Of a stretch of 52,687 bases of DNA, positions 33,905-43,780 are shown piece by piece. The stretch comes from Clostridia bacterium (lineage in GTDB: Bacteria; Bacillota; Clostridia; UBA1212): assembly GCA_017444825.1 (NCBI GenBank), contig JAFSVU010000055.1, positions 1 to 52,687 on the forward strand, given 5' to 3'. Both the position numbers and the translations under genes were made by a program. Below the pieces are notes generated by a model. That model saw only the letters and a program-made list of their open reading frames with translations. It was not told where the DNA came from and did no database searches. Within the stretch, counting starts at the first letter, position 1, and each line of letters begins with the position of its first letter.

Positions 33905-35650
33905 TTAGGGAACAATACTCCCCCGGACGTTTTCGAAAACAGTCTTCGGGAATTCATATACGCCAATGTCGGAACCTCCGGTCAGAGGAATTCCGGGCTC
34001 TACGGAAACACAGAAGCAGTCGCTGTATTCTATGAAATAAACTATCAGCTCTCCGCAGGTCAACGTTCCTGCCACAACGCCTCCGTCGCCTTCCATGCGT
34101 CGCTCTCTGTAGACTTTTCCTCTTGACTCGAGACATTTCAGCAGAATATCTCTGAAGAGGATCATGTCGTCCTTTTCTATCTCATAAAATCTGCCCTCAC
34201 CCGAAGCTGCAGGCTCTCCAAAATAAAATGAAGTCTCTTTTTCAAAATTCAGGTGCTTCAGATACCTGTACTCGTCCCAGAAAGCCGAATCCGTTTTTTC
34301 GTCTTCATATTCCGGTACGATATCTTTTTTAACTATTTTTCTTGTGTAGTATACCGAGGCGTTTCCCGGCGCGTTTCCCGCTGCCAGGTAGTAGTTTTCA
34401 AACACCGCATAAGACTGTTTGTCTACGGTCTCGGTCTTCTCGGCAAAGCCCTTCACATCCCCGGTCTTCCATTTTCCGGACTCCGTGAAGTAGCAGAGCA
34501 GTTTTCCGTACCCGGCCGAATACGCGTAGAAGCACGAGAAATCGCTGCTCCATGTGCAGCAGTTCCCGTCATAATCGTCAAGCAGTACGGTCTCCTCGCC
34601 TGTGGTCGTGTCTTTGAGCAGTATCTTCCCAGTGCCGTCATCGAAGGCGGTCATCACAAGAACCTTTTCGTTTGAAAGCTCCCTGCCTGTTTTTGCGTCG
34701 TATGCCGCTACGACGACGCCGTTTTCCGCCAGCCAGCCGCCGTTTTTAACGGAAAAGACCTTGCCTCCGCAGGAGTAATTGGTTTCTCCCGCGACCTCGG
34801 TAAGGACGTTGGTGACGGTATTGATGAAATAGACACTGTCGTCTTTCTTTATCAGGATAATATCTTCGGCAAGAAACTCTGCGGCGACGAATTCCGCATC
34901 TTTGCTGTCCGCCAGCTTAACGTATTTTCCGAAGGCCGTGTCATATGCGTATACCGAATGGGTGCCTTTCCCGTCGTTTACCGCCAGGCAGAGGATGCCG
35001 TTGCAGAGACTCTTTGATGAAGAAACAGTTATGCTGTCATAGCTTCTGCAGCCTTCGGGGAGAGGAACACGCCGGGCCTTGTCCGACTTTCTGTCCAATA
35101 TCCAAAGGCCTGTCACCTTTTCTCCTGAAGTCTCCCTAATCACTGCGGCGGCCAGGTTCCCGTCCGCACTGTCAACGGCAAAATCAATGCAGGACATCTT
35201 CGGGAGACTGATGCCGGAGGCGTTTAGAAACGCGTGTTCAAAGCAGCAGAGCTCGCCGGTGTATTGGTTATAGAAAACACCGCTGCAGTTCGCATGGACA
35301 CCTTTTACGTCCGTCGAGATGAGTTTTGCCCCGTAGTTTTCCGCATTGAAAGTTACTATATCGTCGTTCAGTCCCTTGTAGGACAATTTAGTTGCGCTGA
35401 GTGTCTGCCCCGATGGAGGGTTTTGGTCCGGTGTCTCACCCGGGTCTTTTCCTCCGATCATCTTCGGGAGAAATATGCTTAACACCACCGCAGCCGTAAT
35501 AATGATAGCGGCGCAGGAAGCTGCAATCGGGAGTATCCTGCTGAAGAACAGCTGCTTTCTCGGGACCGGCCGCTGTTCCAGTTCATAGGCCTGCTGCTGA
35601 AGATCCTCGTCAAGCCTTGCTATTACATCATAAAGTTCGCTTCTTTTCAT
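33905..35650 (-). CDS. Anti-sigma-factor-like single-pass membrane protein
   Basis: About 581 residues from the ATG at 35650. A short cytoplasmic N-terminal helix (MKRSELYDVIARLDEDLQQQAY) precedes one membrane helix at about 38-62, then a Pro-rich stretch and a large extracytoplasmic region that looks like a beta-propeller (repeated short strands, e.g. VYAYDTAFGKYVKLAD, VYFINTVTNVLTEV, VVAAYDAKTGREL). The start overlaps the stop codon of the XRE-sigma gene (TGATG), implying translational coupling. By analogy with sigma/anti-sigma pairs it would hold the regulator at the membrane and sense an external signal. I do not recognise a named family. Confidence 0.7.
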   Translation of the reverse strand: MKRSELYDVIARLDEDLQQQAYELEQRPVPRKQLFFSRILPIAASCAAIIITAAVVLSIFLPKMIGGKDPGETPDQNPPSGQTLSATKLSYKGLNDDIVTFNAENYGAKLISTDVKGVHANCSGVFYNQYTGELCCFEHAFLNASGISLPKMSCIDFAVDSADGNLAAAVIRETSGEKVTGLWILDRKSDKARRVPLPEGCRSYDSITVSSSKSLCNGILCLAVNDGKGTHSVYAYDTAFGKYVKLADSKDAEFVAAEFLAEDIILIKKDDSVYFINTVTNVLTEVAGETNYSCGGKVFSVKNGGWLAENGVVVAAYDAKTGRELSNEKVLVMTAFDDGTGKILLKDTTTGEETVLLDDYDGNCCTWSSDFSCFYAYSAGYGKLLCYFTESGKWKTGDVKGFAEKTETVDKQSYAVFENYYLAAGNAPGNASVYYTRKIVKKDIVPEYEDEKTDSAFWDEYRYLKHLNFEKETSFYFGEPAASGEGRFYEIEKDDMILFRDILLKCLESRGKVYRERRMEGDGGVVAGTLTCGELIVYFIEYSDCFCVSVEPGIPLTGGSDIGVYEFPKTVFENVRGSIVP

Positions 35651-36099
35651 CACACACACCTGTCCAAAAACTCTCTGAGCGTCTTTCTAATAACAACCAA
35701 TCTGTTTCTTACTGTGCCGTAGCCCTTTCCAATCTTGCGCGCAATGCCTTTAGAGCTCATGAACCTCACATACCTCAAAAGGAATATCTCTCGATCCCGT
35801 TTATCGAGAGACTCGGAAAACTCATCGATCAGCTTTGACGCTGTTTCGGATTTCATTCCCCTTGGGATGCAAGAGTCAAGTTCTTCATAGACAGTTGAAT
35901 CGCCAAGAATAAGGAGCTCGGGTTCGACGTCGAAATACTCAGCCATCATTTCCACCGCATCGTAACCCGGCAGCCTTTGGCCGAGTTCCCATTTGCTGAC
36001 AAGATGCCGTGAAATACCAAGCCTGTCGGCAAGCTCGTCTTGCGTCAGGCCCTTATTTATTCTAAGGTTTTTGATTTTCTCGCCAACGTCAAGACCCAT
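35650..36099 (-). CDS. Fusion of XRE helix-turn-helix and sigma-70 region 4
   Basis: The 149 residues have an N-terminal XRE/Cro-CI domain (about 5-62: IKNLRINKGLTQDELADRLG, ISRHLVSKWELGQRLPGYDAV). A C-terminal sigma-70 region-4-like segment follows (about 95-145: SLDKRDREIFLLRYVRFMSSKGIARKIG, YGTVRNRLVVIRKTLREFL). Region 2, which contacts the -10 element, is absent, so it is probably not a free-standing sigma factor. It could bind its operator through the XRE part and touch RNA polymerase or a -35-like site through the other. The ribosome binding site is strong (GGAGGAGA). It is coupled to the anti-sigma-like gene by a one-base overlap. Confidence 0.85.
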   Translation of the reverse strand: MGLDVGEKIKNLRINKGLTQDELADRLGISRHLVSKWELGQRLPGYDAVEMMAEYFDVEPELLILGDSTVYEELDSCIPRGMKSETASKLIDEFSESLDKRDREIFLLRYVRFMSSKGIARKIGKGYGTVRNRLVVIRKTLREFLDRCV

Positions 36100-36117
36100 T
36101 AAGTCTCCTCCGGATCG

Positions 36118-36159
36118 ATTGTAGCACGATTAAAATGCAAAAAAAAGAGACAAATTGTC
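36118..36159 (-). promoter_or_regulatory. Promoter region and candidate operator of the XRE-sigma gene
   Basis: On the minus strand a TACAAT -10 lies at 36123-36118, about 20 bp before the ribosome binding site. No good -35 is visible; a T-rich run occupies that place. Upstream, GACAA-a-TTTGTC-type symmetry (gacaaattgtc, 36149-36159) is a perfect inverted repeat with one central base, a plausible XRE autoregulatory site. Confidence 0.5.
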
Positions 36160-36200
36160 ACTTTTTATAAAATTTGATTTTTATTGAAAAACTTCGGATC

Positions 36201-36232
36201 CCGGACCCTTTGCACGCAGTCAAAGGGTCCGG
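36201..36232 (-). terminator. Strong hairpin after the giant surface-protein gene
   Basis: CCGGACCCTTTG at 36201-36212 and CAAAGGGTCCGG at 36221-36232 form a perfect 12-bp stem with an 8-nt loop. On the minus strand a run of five T follows after nine bases. It lies 18 bp downstream of the giant gene and upstream of the XRE-sigma promoter, so it probably separates the two units. Confidence 0.65.
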
Positions 36233-36249
36233 TTATTTGCACTCAGGCT

Positions 36250-39200
36250 TCAGCCTTCGTTTTTCTTTCTCTTTTTTTGCATGAAAATGCAGGGTGCGAT
36301 GAGAGATGCGGTTATCACTATCACCGGCACAAGGGCGAATGGATTCCCTGCGTCGCCCGTTGGCGGCACCGGAGGATGTGCGATGACGTTCACTTCCACC
36401 GTCTTTGAGAAAACGGTATCTTCCCGTCCGGAAACGTTCATAAGCCCCGCAGGCTGGCCGTACTCGTTCAGTGTAAGAGACGCGCCGCCGGAGGAAGCCC
36501 TGTAGCTGTCCGTAATGAAAAGTGACGTGTTTTCTTTCACCACGGAAACGGTGACTGTGGCCGTGCCCTCTTTGAGAGCAGTGACGTTGCCGAGAGCGTC
36601 AACGGAAGCCACAGACGGGTCGTCAACACTGTAAACGATGCGGTAGCCGTTTCTTGCGTCATAGGGTGCTATCGTGCCGCCAAGGGCCAGAGTTTCGCCT
36701 GCGTCTATATCAGCCTTCCCGTTCTCGGCGTTCAGCAATATATCTTCAGGCTGAGCGGCTTTTTTGACCGTCCTGTAGATGTACAGCTTTTCGGTTTTTG
36801 CGGCCTCTCCGTTTGCGTAAACGGCCACCTCGAGCTCGCAGACACCGTCTTCGTCATAGAGCCCGTCAGGCACGTTGAAACGGAGCATTTTCCTCTCGGT
36901 CTCGCCCACGCCAAGCTTCAGCTCTTCGGCGTCGGTCAGCGACTTGTATACGGTCTGCTTTTCGTCCCCTTCTCCCTCCGTCACGGCATAACCTACTGCG
37001 ATATATCCGTCGTAGGCTTTATTGCCGTCGTTTGACACGTCAACGTAAAATTCAAAGGAGCCGTCCGCCTTGGTTATGAGGTCCGCGGAGTCGTAGTCTA
37101 TCTTTGCGCTGTAGGGCAGCCTGAAATAATTTACGACCGGGTAATCGCACAGGTCATCGTCCCATGAAGTCACCCTCAAAAGATAGTCGTCCGGGGCATC
37201 CGGATAGACAAGATCTTCGAAGACGGCGTTAACCTTGTCGTCTGACTGAAAATGGTCCTCAAACACCTTTGTTCCGATGGGTGTTTCGTTCCTGTCCTTG
37301 TCGATGAGGTCGACTTTGACCGTTATCTTATTGCTGGGTAGAGACGCAAGGTTCTTGACTGTCACCGAAAGGTCCGTCTTCTCGCCCGGCAAAGGAAGAC
37401 CGCTCGGGTTAAGTTTTAAGCTTATTTCCTGTCTGTTGCCGCCCTTGAGAAGCATGAGATTGCTGTCGTAGGACGAAACAGTGCCCTCGTCATCCTTGTT
37501 TACGGTCTTGAAGGAGATGAGCATTTTGCGGCCGACACCAATGTAAGCCACCTCGGATATGTCCTGATCCTTTTCGACGGAAGCCACTTTGGTGATGTTG
37601 CCCCACATTCCGTAGGGCTGATCCACGCCCTCGTCATCCTTGAACGTGCCGTAATCGGGGTCGTATTCCCGGAAGTAGACGGCGGGCACGTTGCCCTCAT
37701 CCGTTTCCTCCCAGTCGATCCAGACTATGCAGAGGTTCCCGTCGGGCTGTACCGTCACGAAATAGCTGGCGGCCGCATTGGCGATCTCACCCATGTTGTT
37801 CACGCCGTAAACCGCCTGATTTGCCACGTATTCCGAGTGGTCGTAAGTGCTGCTTAGGTATCCCACCACGTCGCCGCAGTTCAGCTTGCCGTCCTGGTTC
37901 CAGTACATCAGCACCGTCCCGTCGTAAGCGATGAGCTGAGGATTGGTGTCCGAGGTCTCTTCGTCCGAAAGAAGGATCGGGCTTGACTGCTCCATGGTCA
38001 CAAGGTCGCAGGTCACAAGAAGAAGCTCTCTGTCCTTGTCTGTCTGAACGGATCTGTCGGTGTCGACCGAGTAGACCACGTACGCCTTGCCGCCAACCGC
38101 CGCAGCCGAGACCTCGCGGATCGTGGACTGGGAAACTTTTCTGTCGCTCTGGGTGCTAAGGTAGCGCATTCCGTTCAGAACGCCCTTGCCATTGGCGGAT
38201 TCGTAGGCCTTATAGCCGGCCTCCTTTTCCGTGTAGTCTTTTACTATCTCGCCGTTTTGATCAAGGACCTTGAAGCAGACGTTGCTGTAGGAGTTATACA
38301 GGAAGTCGCCGATCCGGTCCAGATCGTCCTCCGTGAGGGTCAGGCCCTCTGTCTGGTAGTCTGTGGAGATATATGCGACAAAAACGTTCCCGGTGGCTTC
38401 GTCATATGCGATGGAAGGCACTCCCTCGAAACCGTAGTCTGACGTGAGCTTTTTGATCTCGCCCGGTACGCCGTTTTCGTCGAAAATGCAGTAACTGATG
38501 TCTGCGCAGTTCAGCATCTCGCCAATGTTTTCAACCTCCGCGTTTCCGAAGGATCTGTCAAGGTCGCTCCAAAGGACAAGAACGCGCCCTCCGCCGATCT
38601 GAGCCGCTTTGAGATTGAAGTCAAAGGTGCCGTCGTTATCAAGATAGACCGGCTCTGTCTCGTTGCCCTCCCAGTCAATAATACTGCAGGCCACCGAGGA
38701 GTAGTCGCTCGCTCCCCTTCTGCTGTCATCGTCGAGCCTCAGGTAGAGGACCTTGCTTCCGTCGCCAATGGGAACCAGCGCCGGATCCAGGGCCTTAACA
38801 GTGTTTTCGATCTTTTTCTCCGCAAGGATCCTGTTGTATGGGTCGGTGCTGCCCGAGGACGTCATGGCATATGCGCCGGATAAGAGTGAACTGCCCCTGG
38901 GGTTGTTTTCAAGGTCGCCGTAGACTTTGGTGTCGGATCTGGCGTCTCTGTATGACCTCAGAAGCTTTTTGTTTTGGAATTTCGATGCGTTTTCCACGCC
39001 GGAGAAGTCCATCAGACCTGTGTAACCGTCGGTCTTGAACATGCCGTAGCTTGCTCTCGCCATGGATATCCTCGCGGTCACCTTCATAATGACAGCCTCC
39101 GCGTCAAGGTTGAACGACACGATGCCTGCGCCGTTTTTCCAGGGCTGATAGTCGATGTCCATCACCATGGATCCCGCGATACCTATGGTCATCAGACCGA

Positions 39201-42200
39201 GCTTGCCGACGCCTGCGCCGAGTTCAAAGAATATTTTTAAATGGAAAGCGCTTCCGGATTCCATTTGATCCTGGACAGTCTTGTTGAAATAACTCCATTC
39301 GCCGGTGAGCTTGATGGGCTTTCCGCTCTGTGCGTCGCCGTAAAAGAGAAATTCACCTTCCGCCAGGCCGTTAAACTTTATGTACGTCGGAACGCCCCAG
39401 ATAGTATATTCTCTGGTTGCCGAGCCCTGCACTTTGAAGTCTGCGTACATCGTGAGACAGTCAAAATACATCTGATCGTCCGTAACGACAAACGATAAGA
39501 GCACGTTGATGGAGTATGTGAAAACAACGTCTGATTTCCTGTTTCCGGCCTTGATGGCAGGGGGGTTCTGCATTTCGCCTCCGTTATCTTCAGCGCCGTC
39601 AATGAACTCCCAGTCGTCCGCAGCTATATCCGCCGGGGTCTCGGGATTTGACGGATCTGCGGGGTCTGACTGGCCAATGGGCTCCGGCTGTCCTTCGGGA
39701 TCCGTTTGAGGCACTTCGCCTCCGGTTCCTGTATCGGTTGTGCTCCCGCCGCCGGTGCCTGTATCGCCGGTGCCTGTATCACCGGTGTCCGTTCCTCCGG
39801 TGTCCGTTCCTCCGGTCTCTGTCCCGGTGCCTGCATCAGAGGTTCCGGTACCCTCCGTCTGAGTTCCGGTTCCCGTAGGAGGATCTTTGTATATCACCTT
39901 GCCGCCTGTGTCCGCCACGTTGTTAATGTGGCTCAGGATACGGATCGCCCGTTCGTTTGCGCTCATCTCGGAATAGCCCGGTGTCTTTCGGGTGGCCTGA
40001 ACCGCTTTCTTAATAGCTCCCGCGGAGCCGTAAGTGATCGTAAAGAAGTGCTTCATCTTGCTTCCGCTGCTTCCGGAGCTGCCTGCAAGCGCTGTGGAGG
40101 ATGATCCCTGAGCTTCCTTGGGCTCCACGTCATAGTCGCTTCCGAAAGAGAAGTTGGCGGTCATTTCGCCGAGCACAGGCAGCGTCACGCTGTCCAAAGG
40201 ATCAAAATCCGGGAACTCCACCGAACCTTTGCCCGGTTTCAGCTTCATGGAATAGCCCGTGTCGAACTCGCCAAGGCCCCTGCCCTTCTGATCGTAAAGC
40301 TCGACCGTCAATGTTCCGTTGACGGTAAGCTTGTCGCTTACGACAAATGCTGACTCATAGGTCCAGCCCTCCGTGTCACTCTCCTCTGCGATCCACTCCT
40401 TAAAGAGGGCCCCATTGCAGTCATAACTTCTCAAAACAAGCTTCTGAGCCCGGTAACCGGGGGCAATGACCGCGTGGATGCCCAGCTTGATGATGTTATT
40501 GGTTATGTCTATGCCGGTGGTGTCCATGTCGGAGCCCACCGTCATACGGTCTATCTGATAGTTCGGATTCTGGTAGGGAAGAACGTAAACCGTGGTACCG
40601 TTGCGGGTAAAGATCGAAACGCCCTGGTAGATCCTGTCGTCCATGGTTATAGCGATGCAATAGCCAAGGTTGTCCGCATAGGCAGGCAGGTAAACGGTGA
40701 AGCAGCCGTTTTTGTCTGTCGTTGCATTGGTGTAGTAATCCACGTTGTTGACCGTGATCTTTTCCCCGGGATCGGAAGACAATACAGCCACATTGGCGCC
40801 TGCCACGGGTATGCCCGCCACGTCAACGTTCTCCGCGGTTATATCCACAAAGCTCGGCCTCTTGATCGTTCCGCCCTTGGTCACGACCTTGCCTCTCACA
40901 AGGGTGCCGCCCTCATCCACGGCCCTGTCCACAAGGTAAAACGTGAATTCCATATCGTGGTCATCCACCTCAAAGGCATATATATCGCCAATGCAGGGAA
41001 CGAATCTCACGTCGTCGTTGAGACGCACTTCGCCCTCCACCGCGTTTCTGGTCCAGTAGCCGGTGCGCGATCTTGTAAAGCCTTTTTCATCCGGGTTTTC
41101 GGGTAAGACGTAGAGGGTCACAATGTCCCCCGGAGTCATGTTGCGGAAAGTGTACGTTCCGTCGCCGTTGTCGGTGTATTCGCAGTTTGCCGTAAACGCA
41201 TATCCGGCCATGTTTGTTGCCCGGTTCTGATATTGAATGAAGGAGCCCGGGTACTTCCAGGAGACGGTTATCTCAATATTCTCCTCGTAGAAAAGGGGCT
41301 TCACCGACATGCCTTTGGTGAGCATGACTTTTTCGCCGGGGGCAATGTGCTCCAGGGTGCCGTCAGCCCTTGTGATTTCGATCTTATCGCATTTATAGCC
41401 GTGAGAAGGATATGCAAATATGAACAGCTCGTCGCCCTCGCGCCACTCGCCGCTTGCAACGTCTTCATTTCGGTACGTTTTATCGCCAATGCGGAGCTCT
41501 CCCCGTTCCGGGTCGTAATCCTCGACCGCGACAGAGCCGATATATGCTCCTCTGACCACCGGAATTACCGAAATATAGTAGCAGATTATCCCGGGATCCG
41601 TGTCGTCGTACACGACTGTCTTGATGTCATTGGCGTTAAGGGTGTCGCTGCAGGATTTCAGGACCTGACCCGAGCCCTTGACATTATACTCCACGGTAAA
41701 TGCTTTTCGTGAAGCAGCCGCTTCGGTAATTTGATAGTCGATGGTGGAAAGATCAAAGCCTCTGTATACCCACTCGGGAAGATCAAAGTTTCCGGCCTTA
41801 TAGGTCACTGTTCTTACGATATCCGCCGCCGAGGTGCCGTTAAACTCACGGTATTCCCCTTTAACGTTCCGGGCGTCCGTATCCGCCCATGCTTCATTGT
41901 ACAAAGTTAAAGGATAGAGCCTGATCTCGTTGATCTCTATATCGTTCCACGTGAGTTCTTCCACGGTATATTCGCGATTGTTCTTCCACTTCAGCATGAA
42001 GCGCTGAAGCTCATCGGGCCACATCCCGCTTGCACCCCTATAGAAAGAGGGCAGTCCGAGAGACCTGTAAAATTTAAACGACATCTGGTCGGTGCTCCAG
42101 GAGGTGTATTTCTGTTCGCCCCAGGCTTCTCTGACGCCAAGAGTCAAAGTGCCTGATTCCCCTTGATCAAGCTTAACTGCCGGAAGCGCATCATAGACCT

Positions 42201-43764
42201 GTTCTCCCACTAAGATGGGATGCCCGTATATTCCGAAATAATATGAGTCCTTTTTATTCAAAAAAGACCAGGTCTGTGGCTTGGAGCTGCTGTCCCTTTT
42301 TACGGTAAAACTGACTTCTATTTTCTTTACGCCCATCATATTTGCGTAAAAACCGTTCAGATCGTTGAAAAGACCTGCGAAACTGCCGCTGTCCTTAACA
42401 CTGTCAACGTCGATCGTGAAATACTTGAGCGTGCTGTCACTGTCGTAAACGGGTGTGGCGCCGCCCCTTAATGCAGCCCTCGGGAGGATCTGAATGACCG
42501 TATTGGAGACGTCCGCTTCCGCGCTTCCCGCCTCCACGTCCAGCACAACGCCAATTTCCTTCACCTCGGTCTGATCCCGGGTGGACGTCTTGAGAGGGAC
42601 TATAAGCGTCTTTTGCTTTTCGCCCGGCAGGAACACTGACGTTGTGTCAACAGGAAGATAGTCCTTTGCGGCGTCTGCGTTCAGGCTCACCGTGGCCACT
42701 CTCACCTCTGTAAAATCGTTCAGACATCCTTCGCGGACAATATCTACCGAGGCGCAGATCTCATCCGATCCCACCGTGACAAAAGACGACGCAAAACCGA
42801 CAGTGCCGGGCTCCGTCTCATCGTTGTCTTCGATCACCACCGTGCTTCCCACGATCTCGCCGATCTCAGCACCTCCCTCGGGGTTGCAAATACCGAGGGA
42901 AAAGATCTCCTCGGGGTCATATTCTTTGTCTTCGAGAGCTTTTATGACGATGACTTTTTCGTTCTGGCCGTCCTCGAAAACCACCCTCAGCGAGGCTCCC
43001 ACCGTCGCGTCATACACTGCGGATGCAACGAGGTTCTCATCGTTGTTGCCAATGAGACTCTCCATATCCACCAGGTCGGTGTCCACCATTCCGTTCGGAG
43101 CCGTCTTCTCGCCAAGGATACTGTCCTTCAGTTCGTGGAGCGGCGACTTATACGGTGCATCCGTGTCGTCCTGCCCGCTCTCCGCGGCCTTCTTTTTGTT
43201 CGTACCGTCCACAATGCGCTCCGCTTCCTCATCAGACACCTTGAGGATATCCGAAACAAGCTCTATCGAGGCCTCCCGGAGCTCGGCGGCCTCCTCGTCG
43301 CTGAGGGTATTGGCGTTTTCGTCATAGCCGATTATTTTCTTGTAGACCTCGTCCGTCAGGATCTCATCTGCCGTGATGTAGTCGCCGCCGCTCTCTTCAA
43401 GGTAGATCTCCGTCAAAGTACCTGTGTACTCGTCGCTCTGTTTCAGCTTCCTGTTTTTAACGCTGACGGTGTAGTCGGTTCCGAACTTCGCGGTGATGTC
43501 GATCGCTTTGAGTTCCACCGAGACCCTGCCTTCCGTTCCGCCCATGCGTATGAGCTTCAACGCGGTCTCTTTGCCTTCATTTACCGATATCTCCGACTCG
43601 AAAAGCTCGATGACGCCTTTAGGATAGCGGGCGGCATAGTCAGGCGAGATACTGTAGTCCGCAGTTATCTCGTCCCCTCCGCCGAATACGCCGACCGGAA
43701 CGTAAGCTTCGAGCATGATGACAGTGAGAAAAATACATATGATTTTTGGAAAGACCTTTTTCAT
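36250..43764 (-). CDS. Giant Calx-beta surface protein with sortase-type C terminus
   Basis: About 2,504 residues. I chose the ATG at 43764, preceded by TGAGGTC; an in-frame ATG lies four codons earlier. After a signal peptide come Calx-beta-like repeats (about 45-450; e.g. ELFESEISVNEGKETALKLIR and VNEG/DYT phrases), beta-rich domains, a carboxypeptidase-regulatory-like domain (GKVVTKGGTIKRPSFVDI), and a Gly/Thr/Asp-rich linker (about 1295-1385) of repeated GTGDTGTG-type units. The second half has a beta-propeller-like region (VLYLRLDDDSR, RVLVLWSDLD, NVFVAYISTD), CARDB-like domains and a Big_2 domain near the end. The C terminus is PPTGD, a hydrophobic helix and KKRKK, a sortase-substrate pattern. 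It is probably a long adhesin or matrix protein. Confidence 0.85.
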   Translation of the reverse strand: MKKVFPKIICIFLTVIMLEAYVPVGVFGGGDEITADYSISPDYAARYPKGVIELFESEISVNEGKETALKLIRMGGTEGRVSVELKAIDITAKFGTDYTVSVKNRKLKQSDEYTGTLTEIYLEESGGDYITADEILTDEVYKKIIGYDENANTLSDEEAAELREASIELVSDILKVSDEEAERIVDGTNKKKAAESGQDDTDAPYKSPLHELKDSILGEKTAPNGMVDTDLVDMESLIGNNDENLVASAVYDATVGASLRVVFEDGQNEKVIVIKALEDKEYDPEEIFSLGICNPEGGAEIGEIVGSTVVIEDNDETEPGTVGFASSFVTVGSDEICASVDIVREGCLNDFTEVRVATVSLNADAAKDYLPVDTTSVFLPGEKQKTLIVPLKTSTRDQTEVKEIGVVLDVEAGSAEADVSNTVIQILPRAALRGGATPVYDSDSTLKYFTIDVDSVKDSGSFAGLFNDLNGFYANMMGVKKIEVSFTVKRDSSSKPQTWSFLNKKDSYYFGIYGHPILVGEQVYDALPAVKLDQGESGTLTLGVREAWGEQKYTSWSTDQMSFKFYRSLGLPSFYRGASGMWPDELQRFMLKWKNNREYTVEELTWNDIEINEIRLYPLTLYNEAWADTDARNVKGEYREFNGTSAADIVRTVTYKAGNFDLPEWVYRGFDLSTIDYQITEAAASRKAFTVEYNVKGSGQVLKSCSDTLNANDIKTVVYDDTDPGIICYYISVIPVVRGAYIGSVAVEDYDPERGELRIGDKTYRNEDVASGEWREGDELFIFAYPSHGYKCDKIEITRADGTLEHIAPGEKVMLTKGMSVKPLFYEENIEITVSWKYPGSFIQYQNRATNMAGYAFTANCEYTDNGDGTYTFRNMTPGDIVTLYVLPENPDEKGFTRSRTGYWTRNAVEGEVRLNDDVRFVPCIGDIYAFEVDDHDMEFTFYLVDRAVDEGGTLVRGKVVTKGGTIKRPSFVDITAENVDVAGIPVAGANVAVLSSDPGEKITVNNVDYYTNATTDKNGCFTVYLPAYADNLGYCIAITMDDRIYQGVSIFTRNGTTVYVLPYQNPNYQIDRMTVGSDMDTTGIDITNNIIKLGIHAVIAPGYRAQKLVLRSYDCNGALFKEWIAEESDTEGWTYESAFVVSDKLTVNGTLTVELYDQKGRGLGEFDTGYSMKLKPGKGSVEFPDFDPLDSVTLPVLGEMTANFSFGSDYDVEPKEAQGSSSTALAGSSGSSGSKMKHFFTITYGSAGAIKKAVQATRKTPGYSEMSANERAIRILSHINNVADTGGKVIYKDPPTGTGTQTEGTGTSDAGTGTETGGTDTGGTDTGDTGTGDTGTGGGSTTDTGTGGEVPQTDPEGQPEPIGQSDPADPSNPETPADIAADDWEFIDGAEDNGGEMQNPPAIKAGNRKSDVVFTYSINVLLSFVVTDDQMYFDCLTMYADFKVQGSATREYTIWGVPTYIKFNGLAEGEFLFYGDAQSGKPIKLTGEWSYFNKTVQDQMESGSAFHLKIFFELGAGVGKLGLMTIGIAGSMVMDIDYQPWKNGAGIVSFNLDAEAVIMKVTARISMARASYGMFKTDGYTGLMDFSGVENASKFQNKKLLRSYRDARSDTKVYGDLENNPRGSSLLSGAYAMTSSGSTDPYNRILAEKKIENTVKALDPALVPIGDGSKVLYLRLDDDSRRGASDYSSVACSIIDWEGNETEPVYLDNDGTFDFNLKAAQIGGGRVLVLWSDLDRSFGNAEVENIGEMLNCADISYCIFDENGVPGEIKKLTSDYGFEGVPSIAYDEATGNVFVAYISTDYQTEGLTLTEDDLDRIGDFLYNSYSNVCFKVLDQNGEIVKDYTEKEAGYKAYESANGKGVLNGMRYLSTQSDRKVSQSTIREVSAAAVGGKAYVVYSVDTDRSVQTDKDRELLLVTCDLVTMEQSSPILLSDEETSDTNPQLIAYDGTVLMYWNQDGKLNCGDVVGYLSSTYDHSEYVANQAVYGVNNMGEIANAAASYFVTVQPDGNLCIVWIDWEETDEGNVPAVYFREYDPDYGTFKDDEGVDQPYGMWGNITKVASVEKDQDISEVAYIGVGRKMLISFKTVNKDDEGTVSSYDSNLMLLKGGNRQEISLKLNPSGLPLPGEKTDLSVTVKNLASLPSNKITVKVDLIDKDRNETPIGTKVFEDHFQSDDKVNAVFEDLVYPDAPDDYLLRVTSWDDDLCDYPVVNYFRLPYSAKIDYDSADLITKADGSFEFYVDVSNDGNKAYDGYIAVGYAVTEGEGDEKQTVYKSLTDAEELKLGVGETERKMLRFNVPDGLYDEDGVCELEVAVYANGEAAKTEKLYIYRTVKKAAQPEDILLNAENGKADIDAGETLALGGTIAPYDARNGYRIVYSVDDPSVASVDALGNVTALKEGTATVTVSVVKENTSLFITDSYRASSGGASLTLNEYGQPAGLMNVSGREDTVFSKTVEVNVIAHPPVPPTGDAGNPFALVPVIVITASLIAPCIFMQKKRKKNEG

Positions 43765-43780
43765 AGACGACCTCATAAAT

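Noticed and set aside
35650-36099. ECF sigma factor
   Set aside because: Region 2 is absent and the N terminus is a clear XRE domain, so a stand-alone sigma factor is unlikely.
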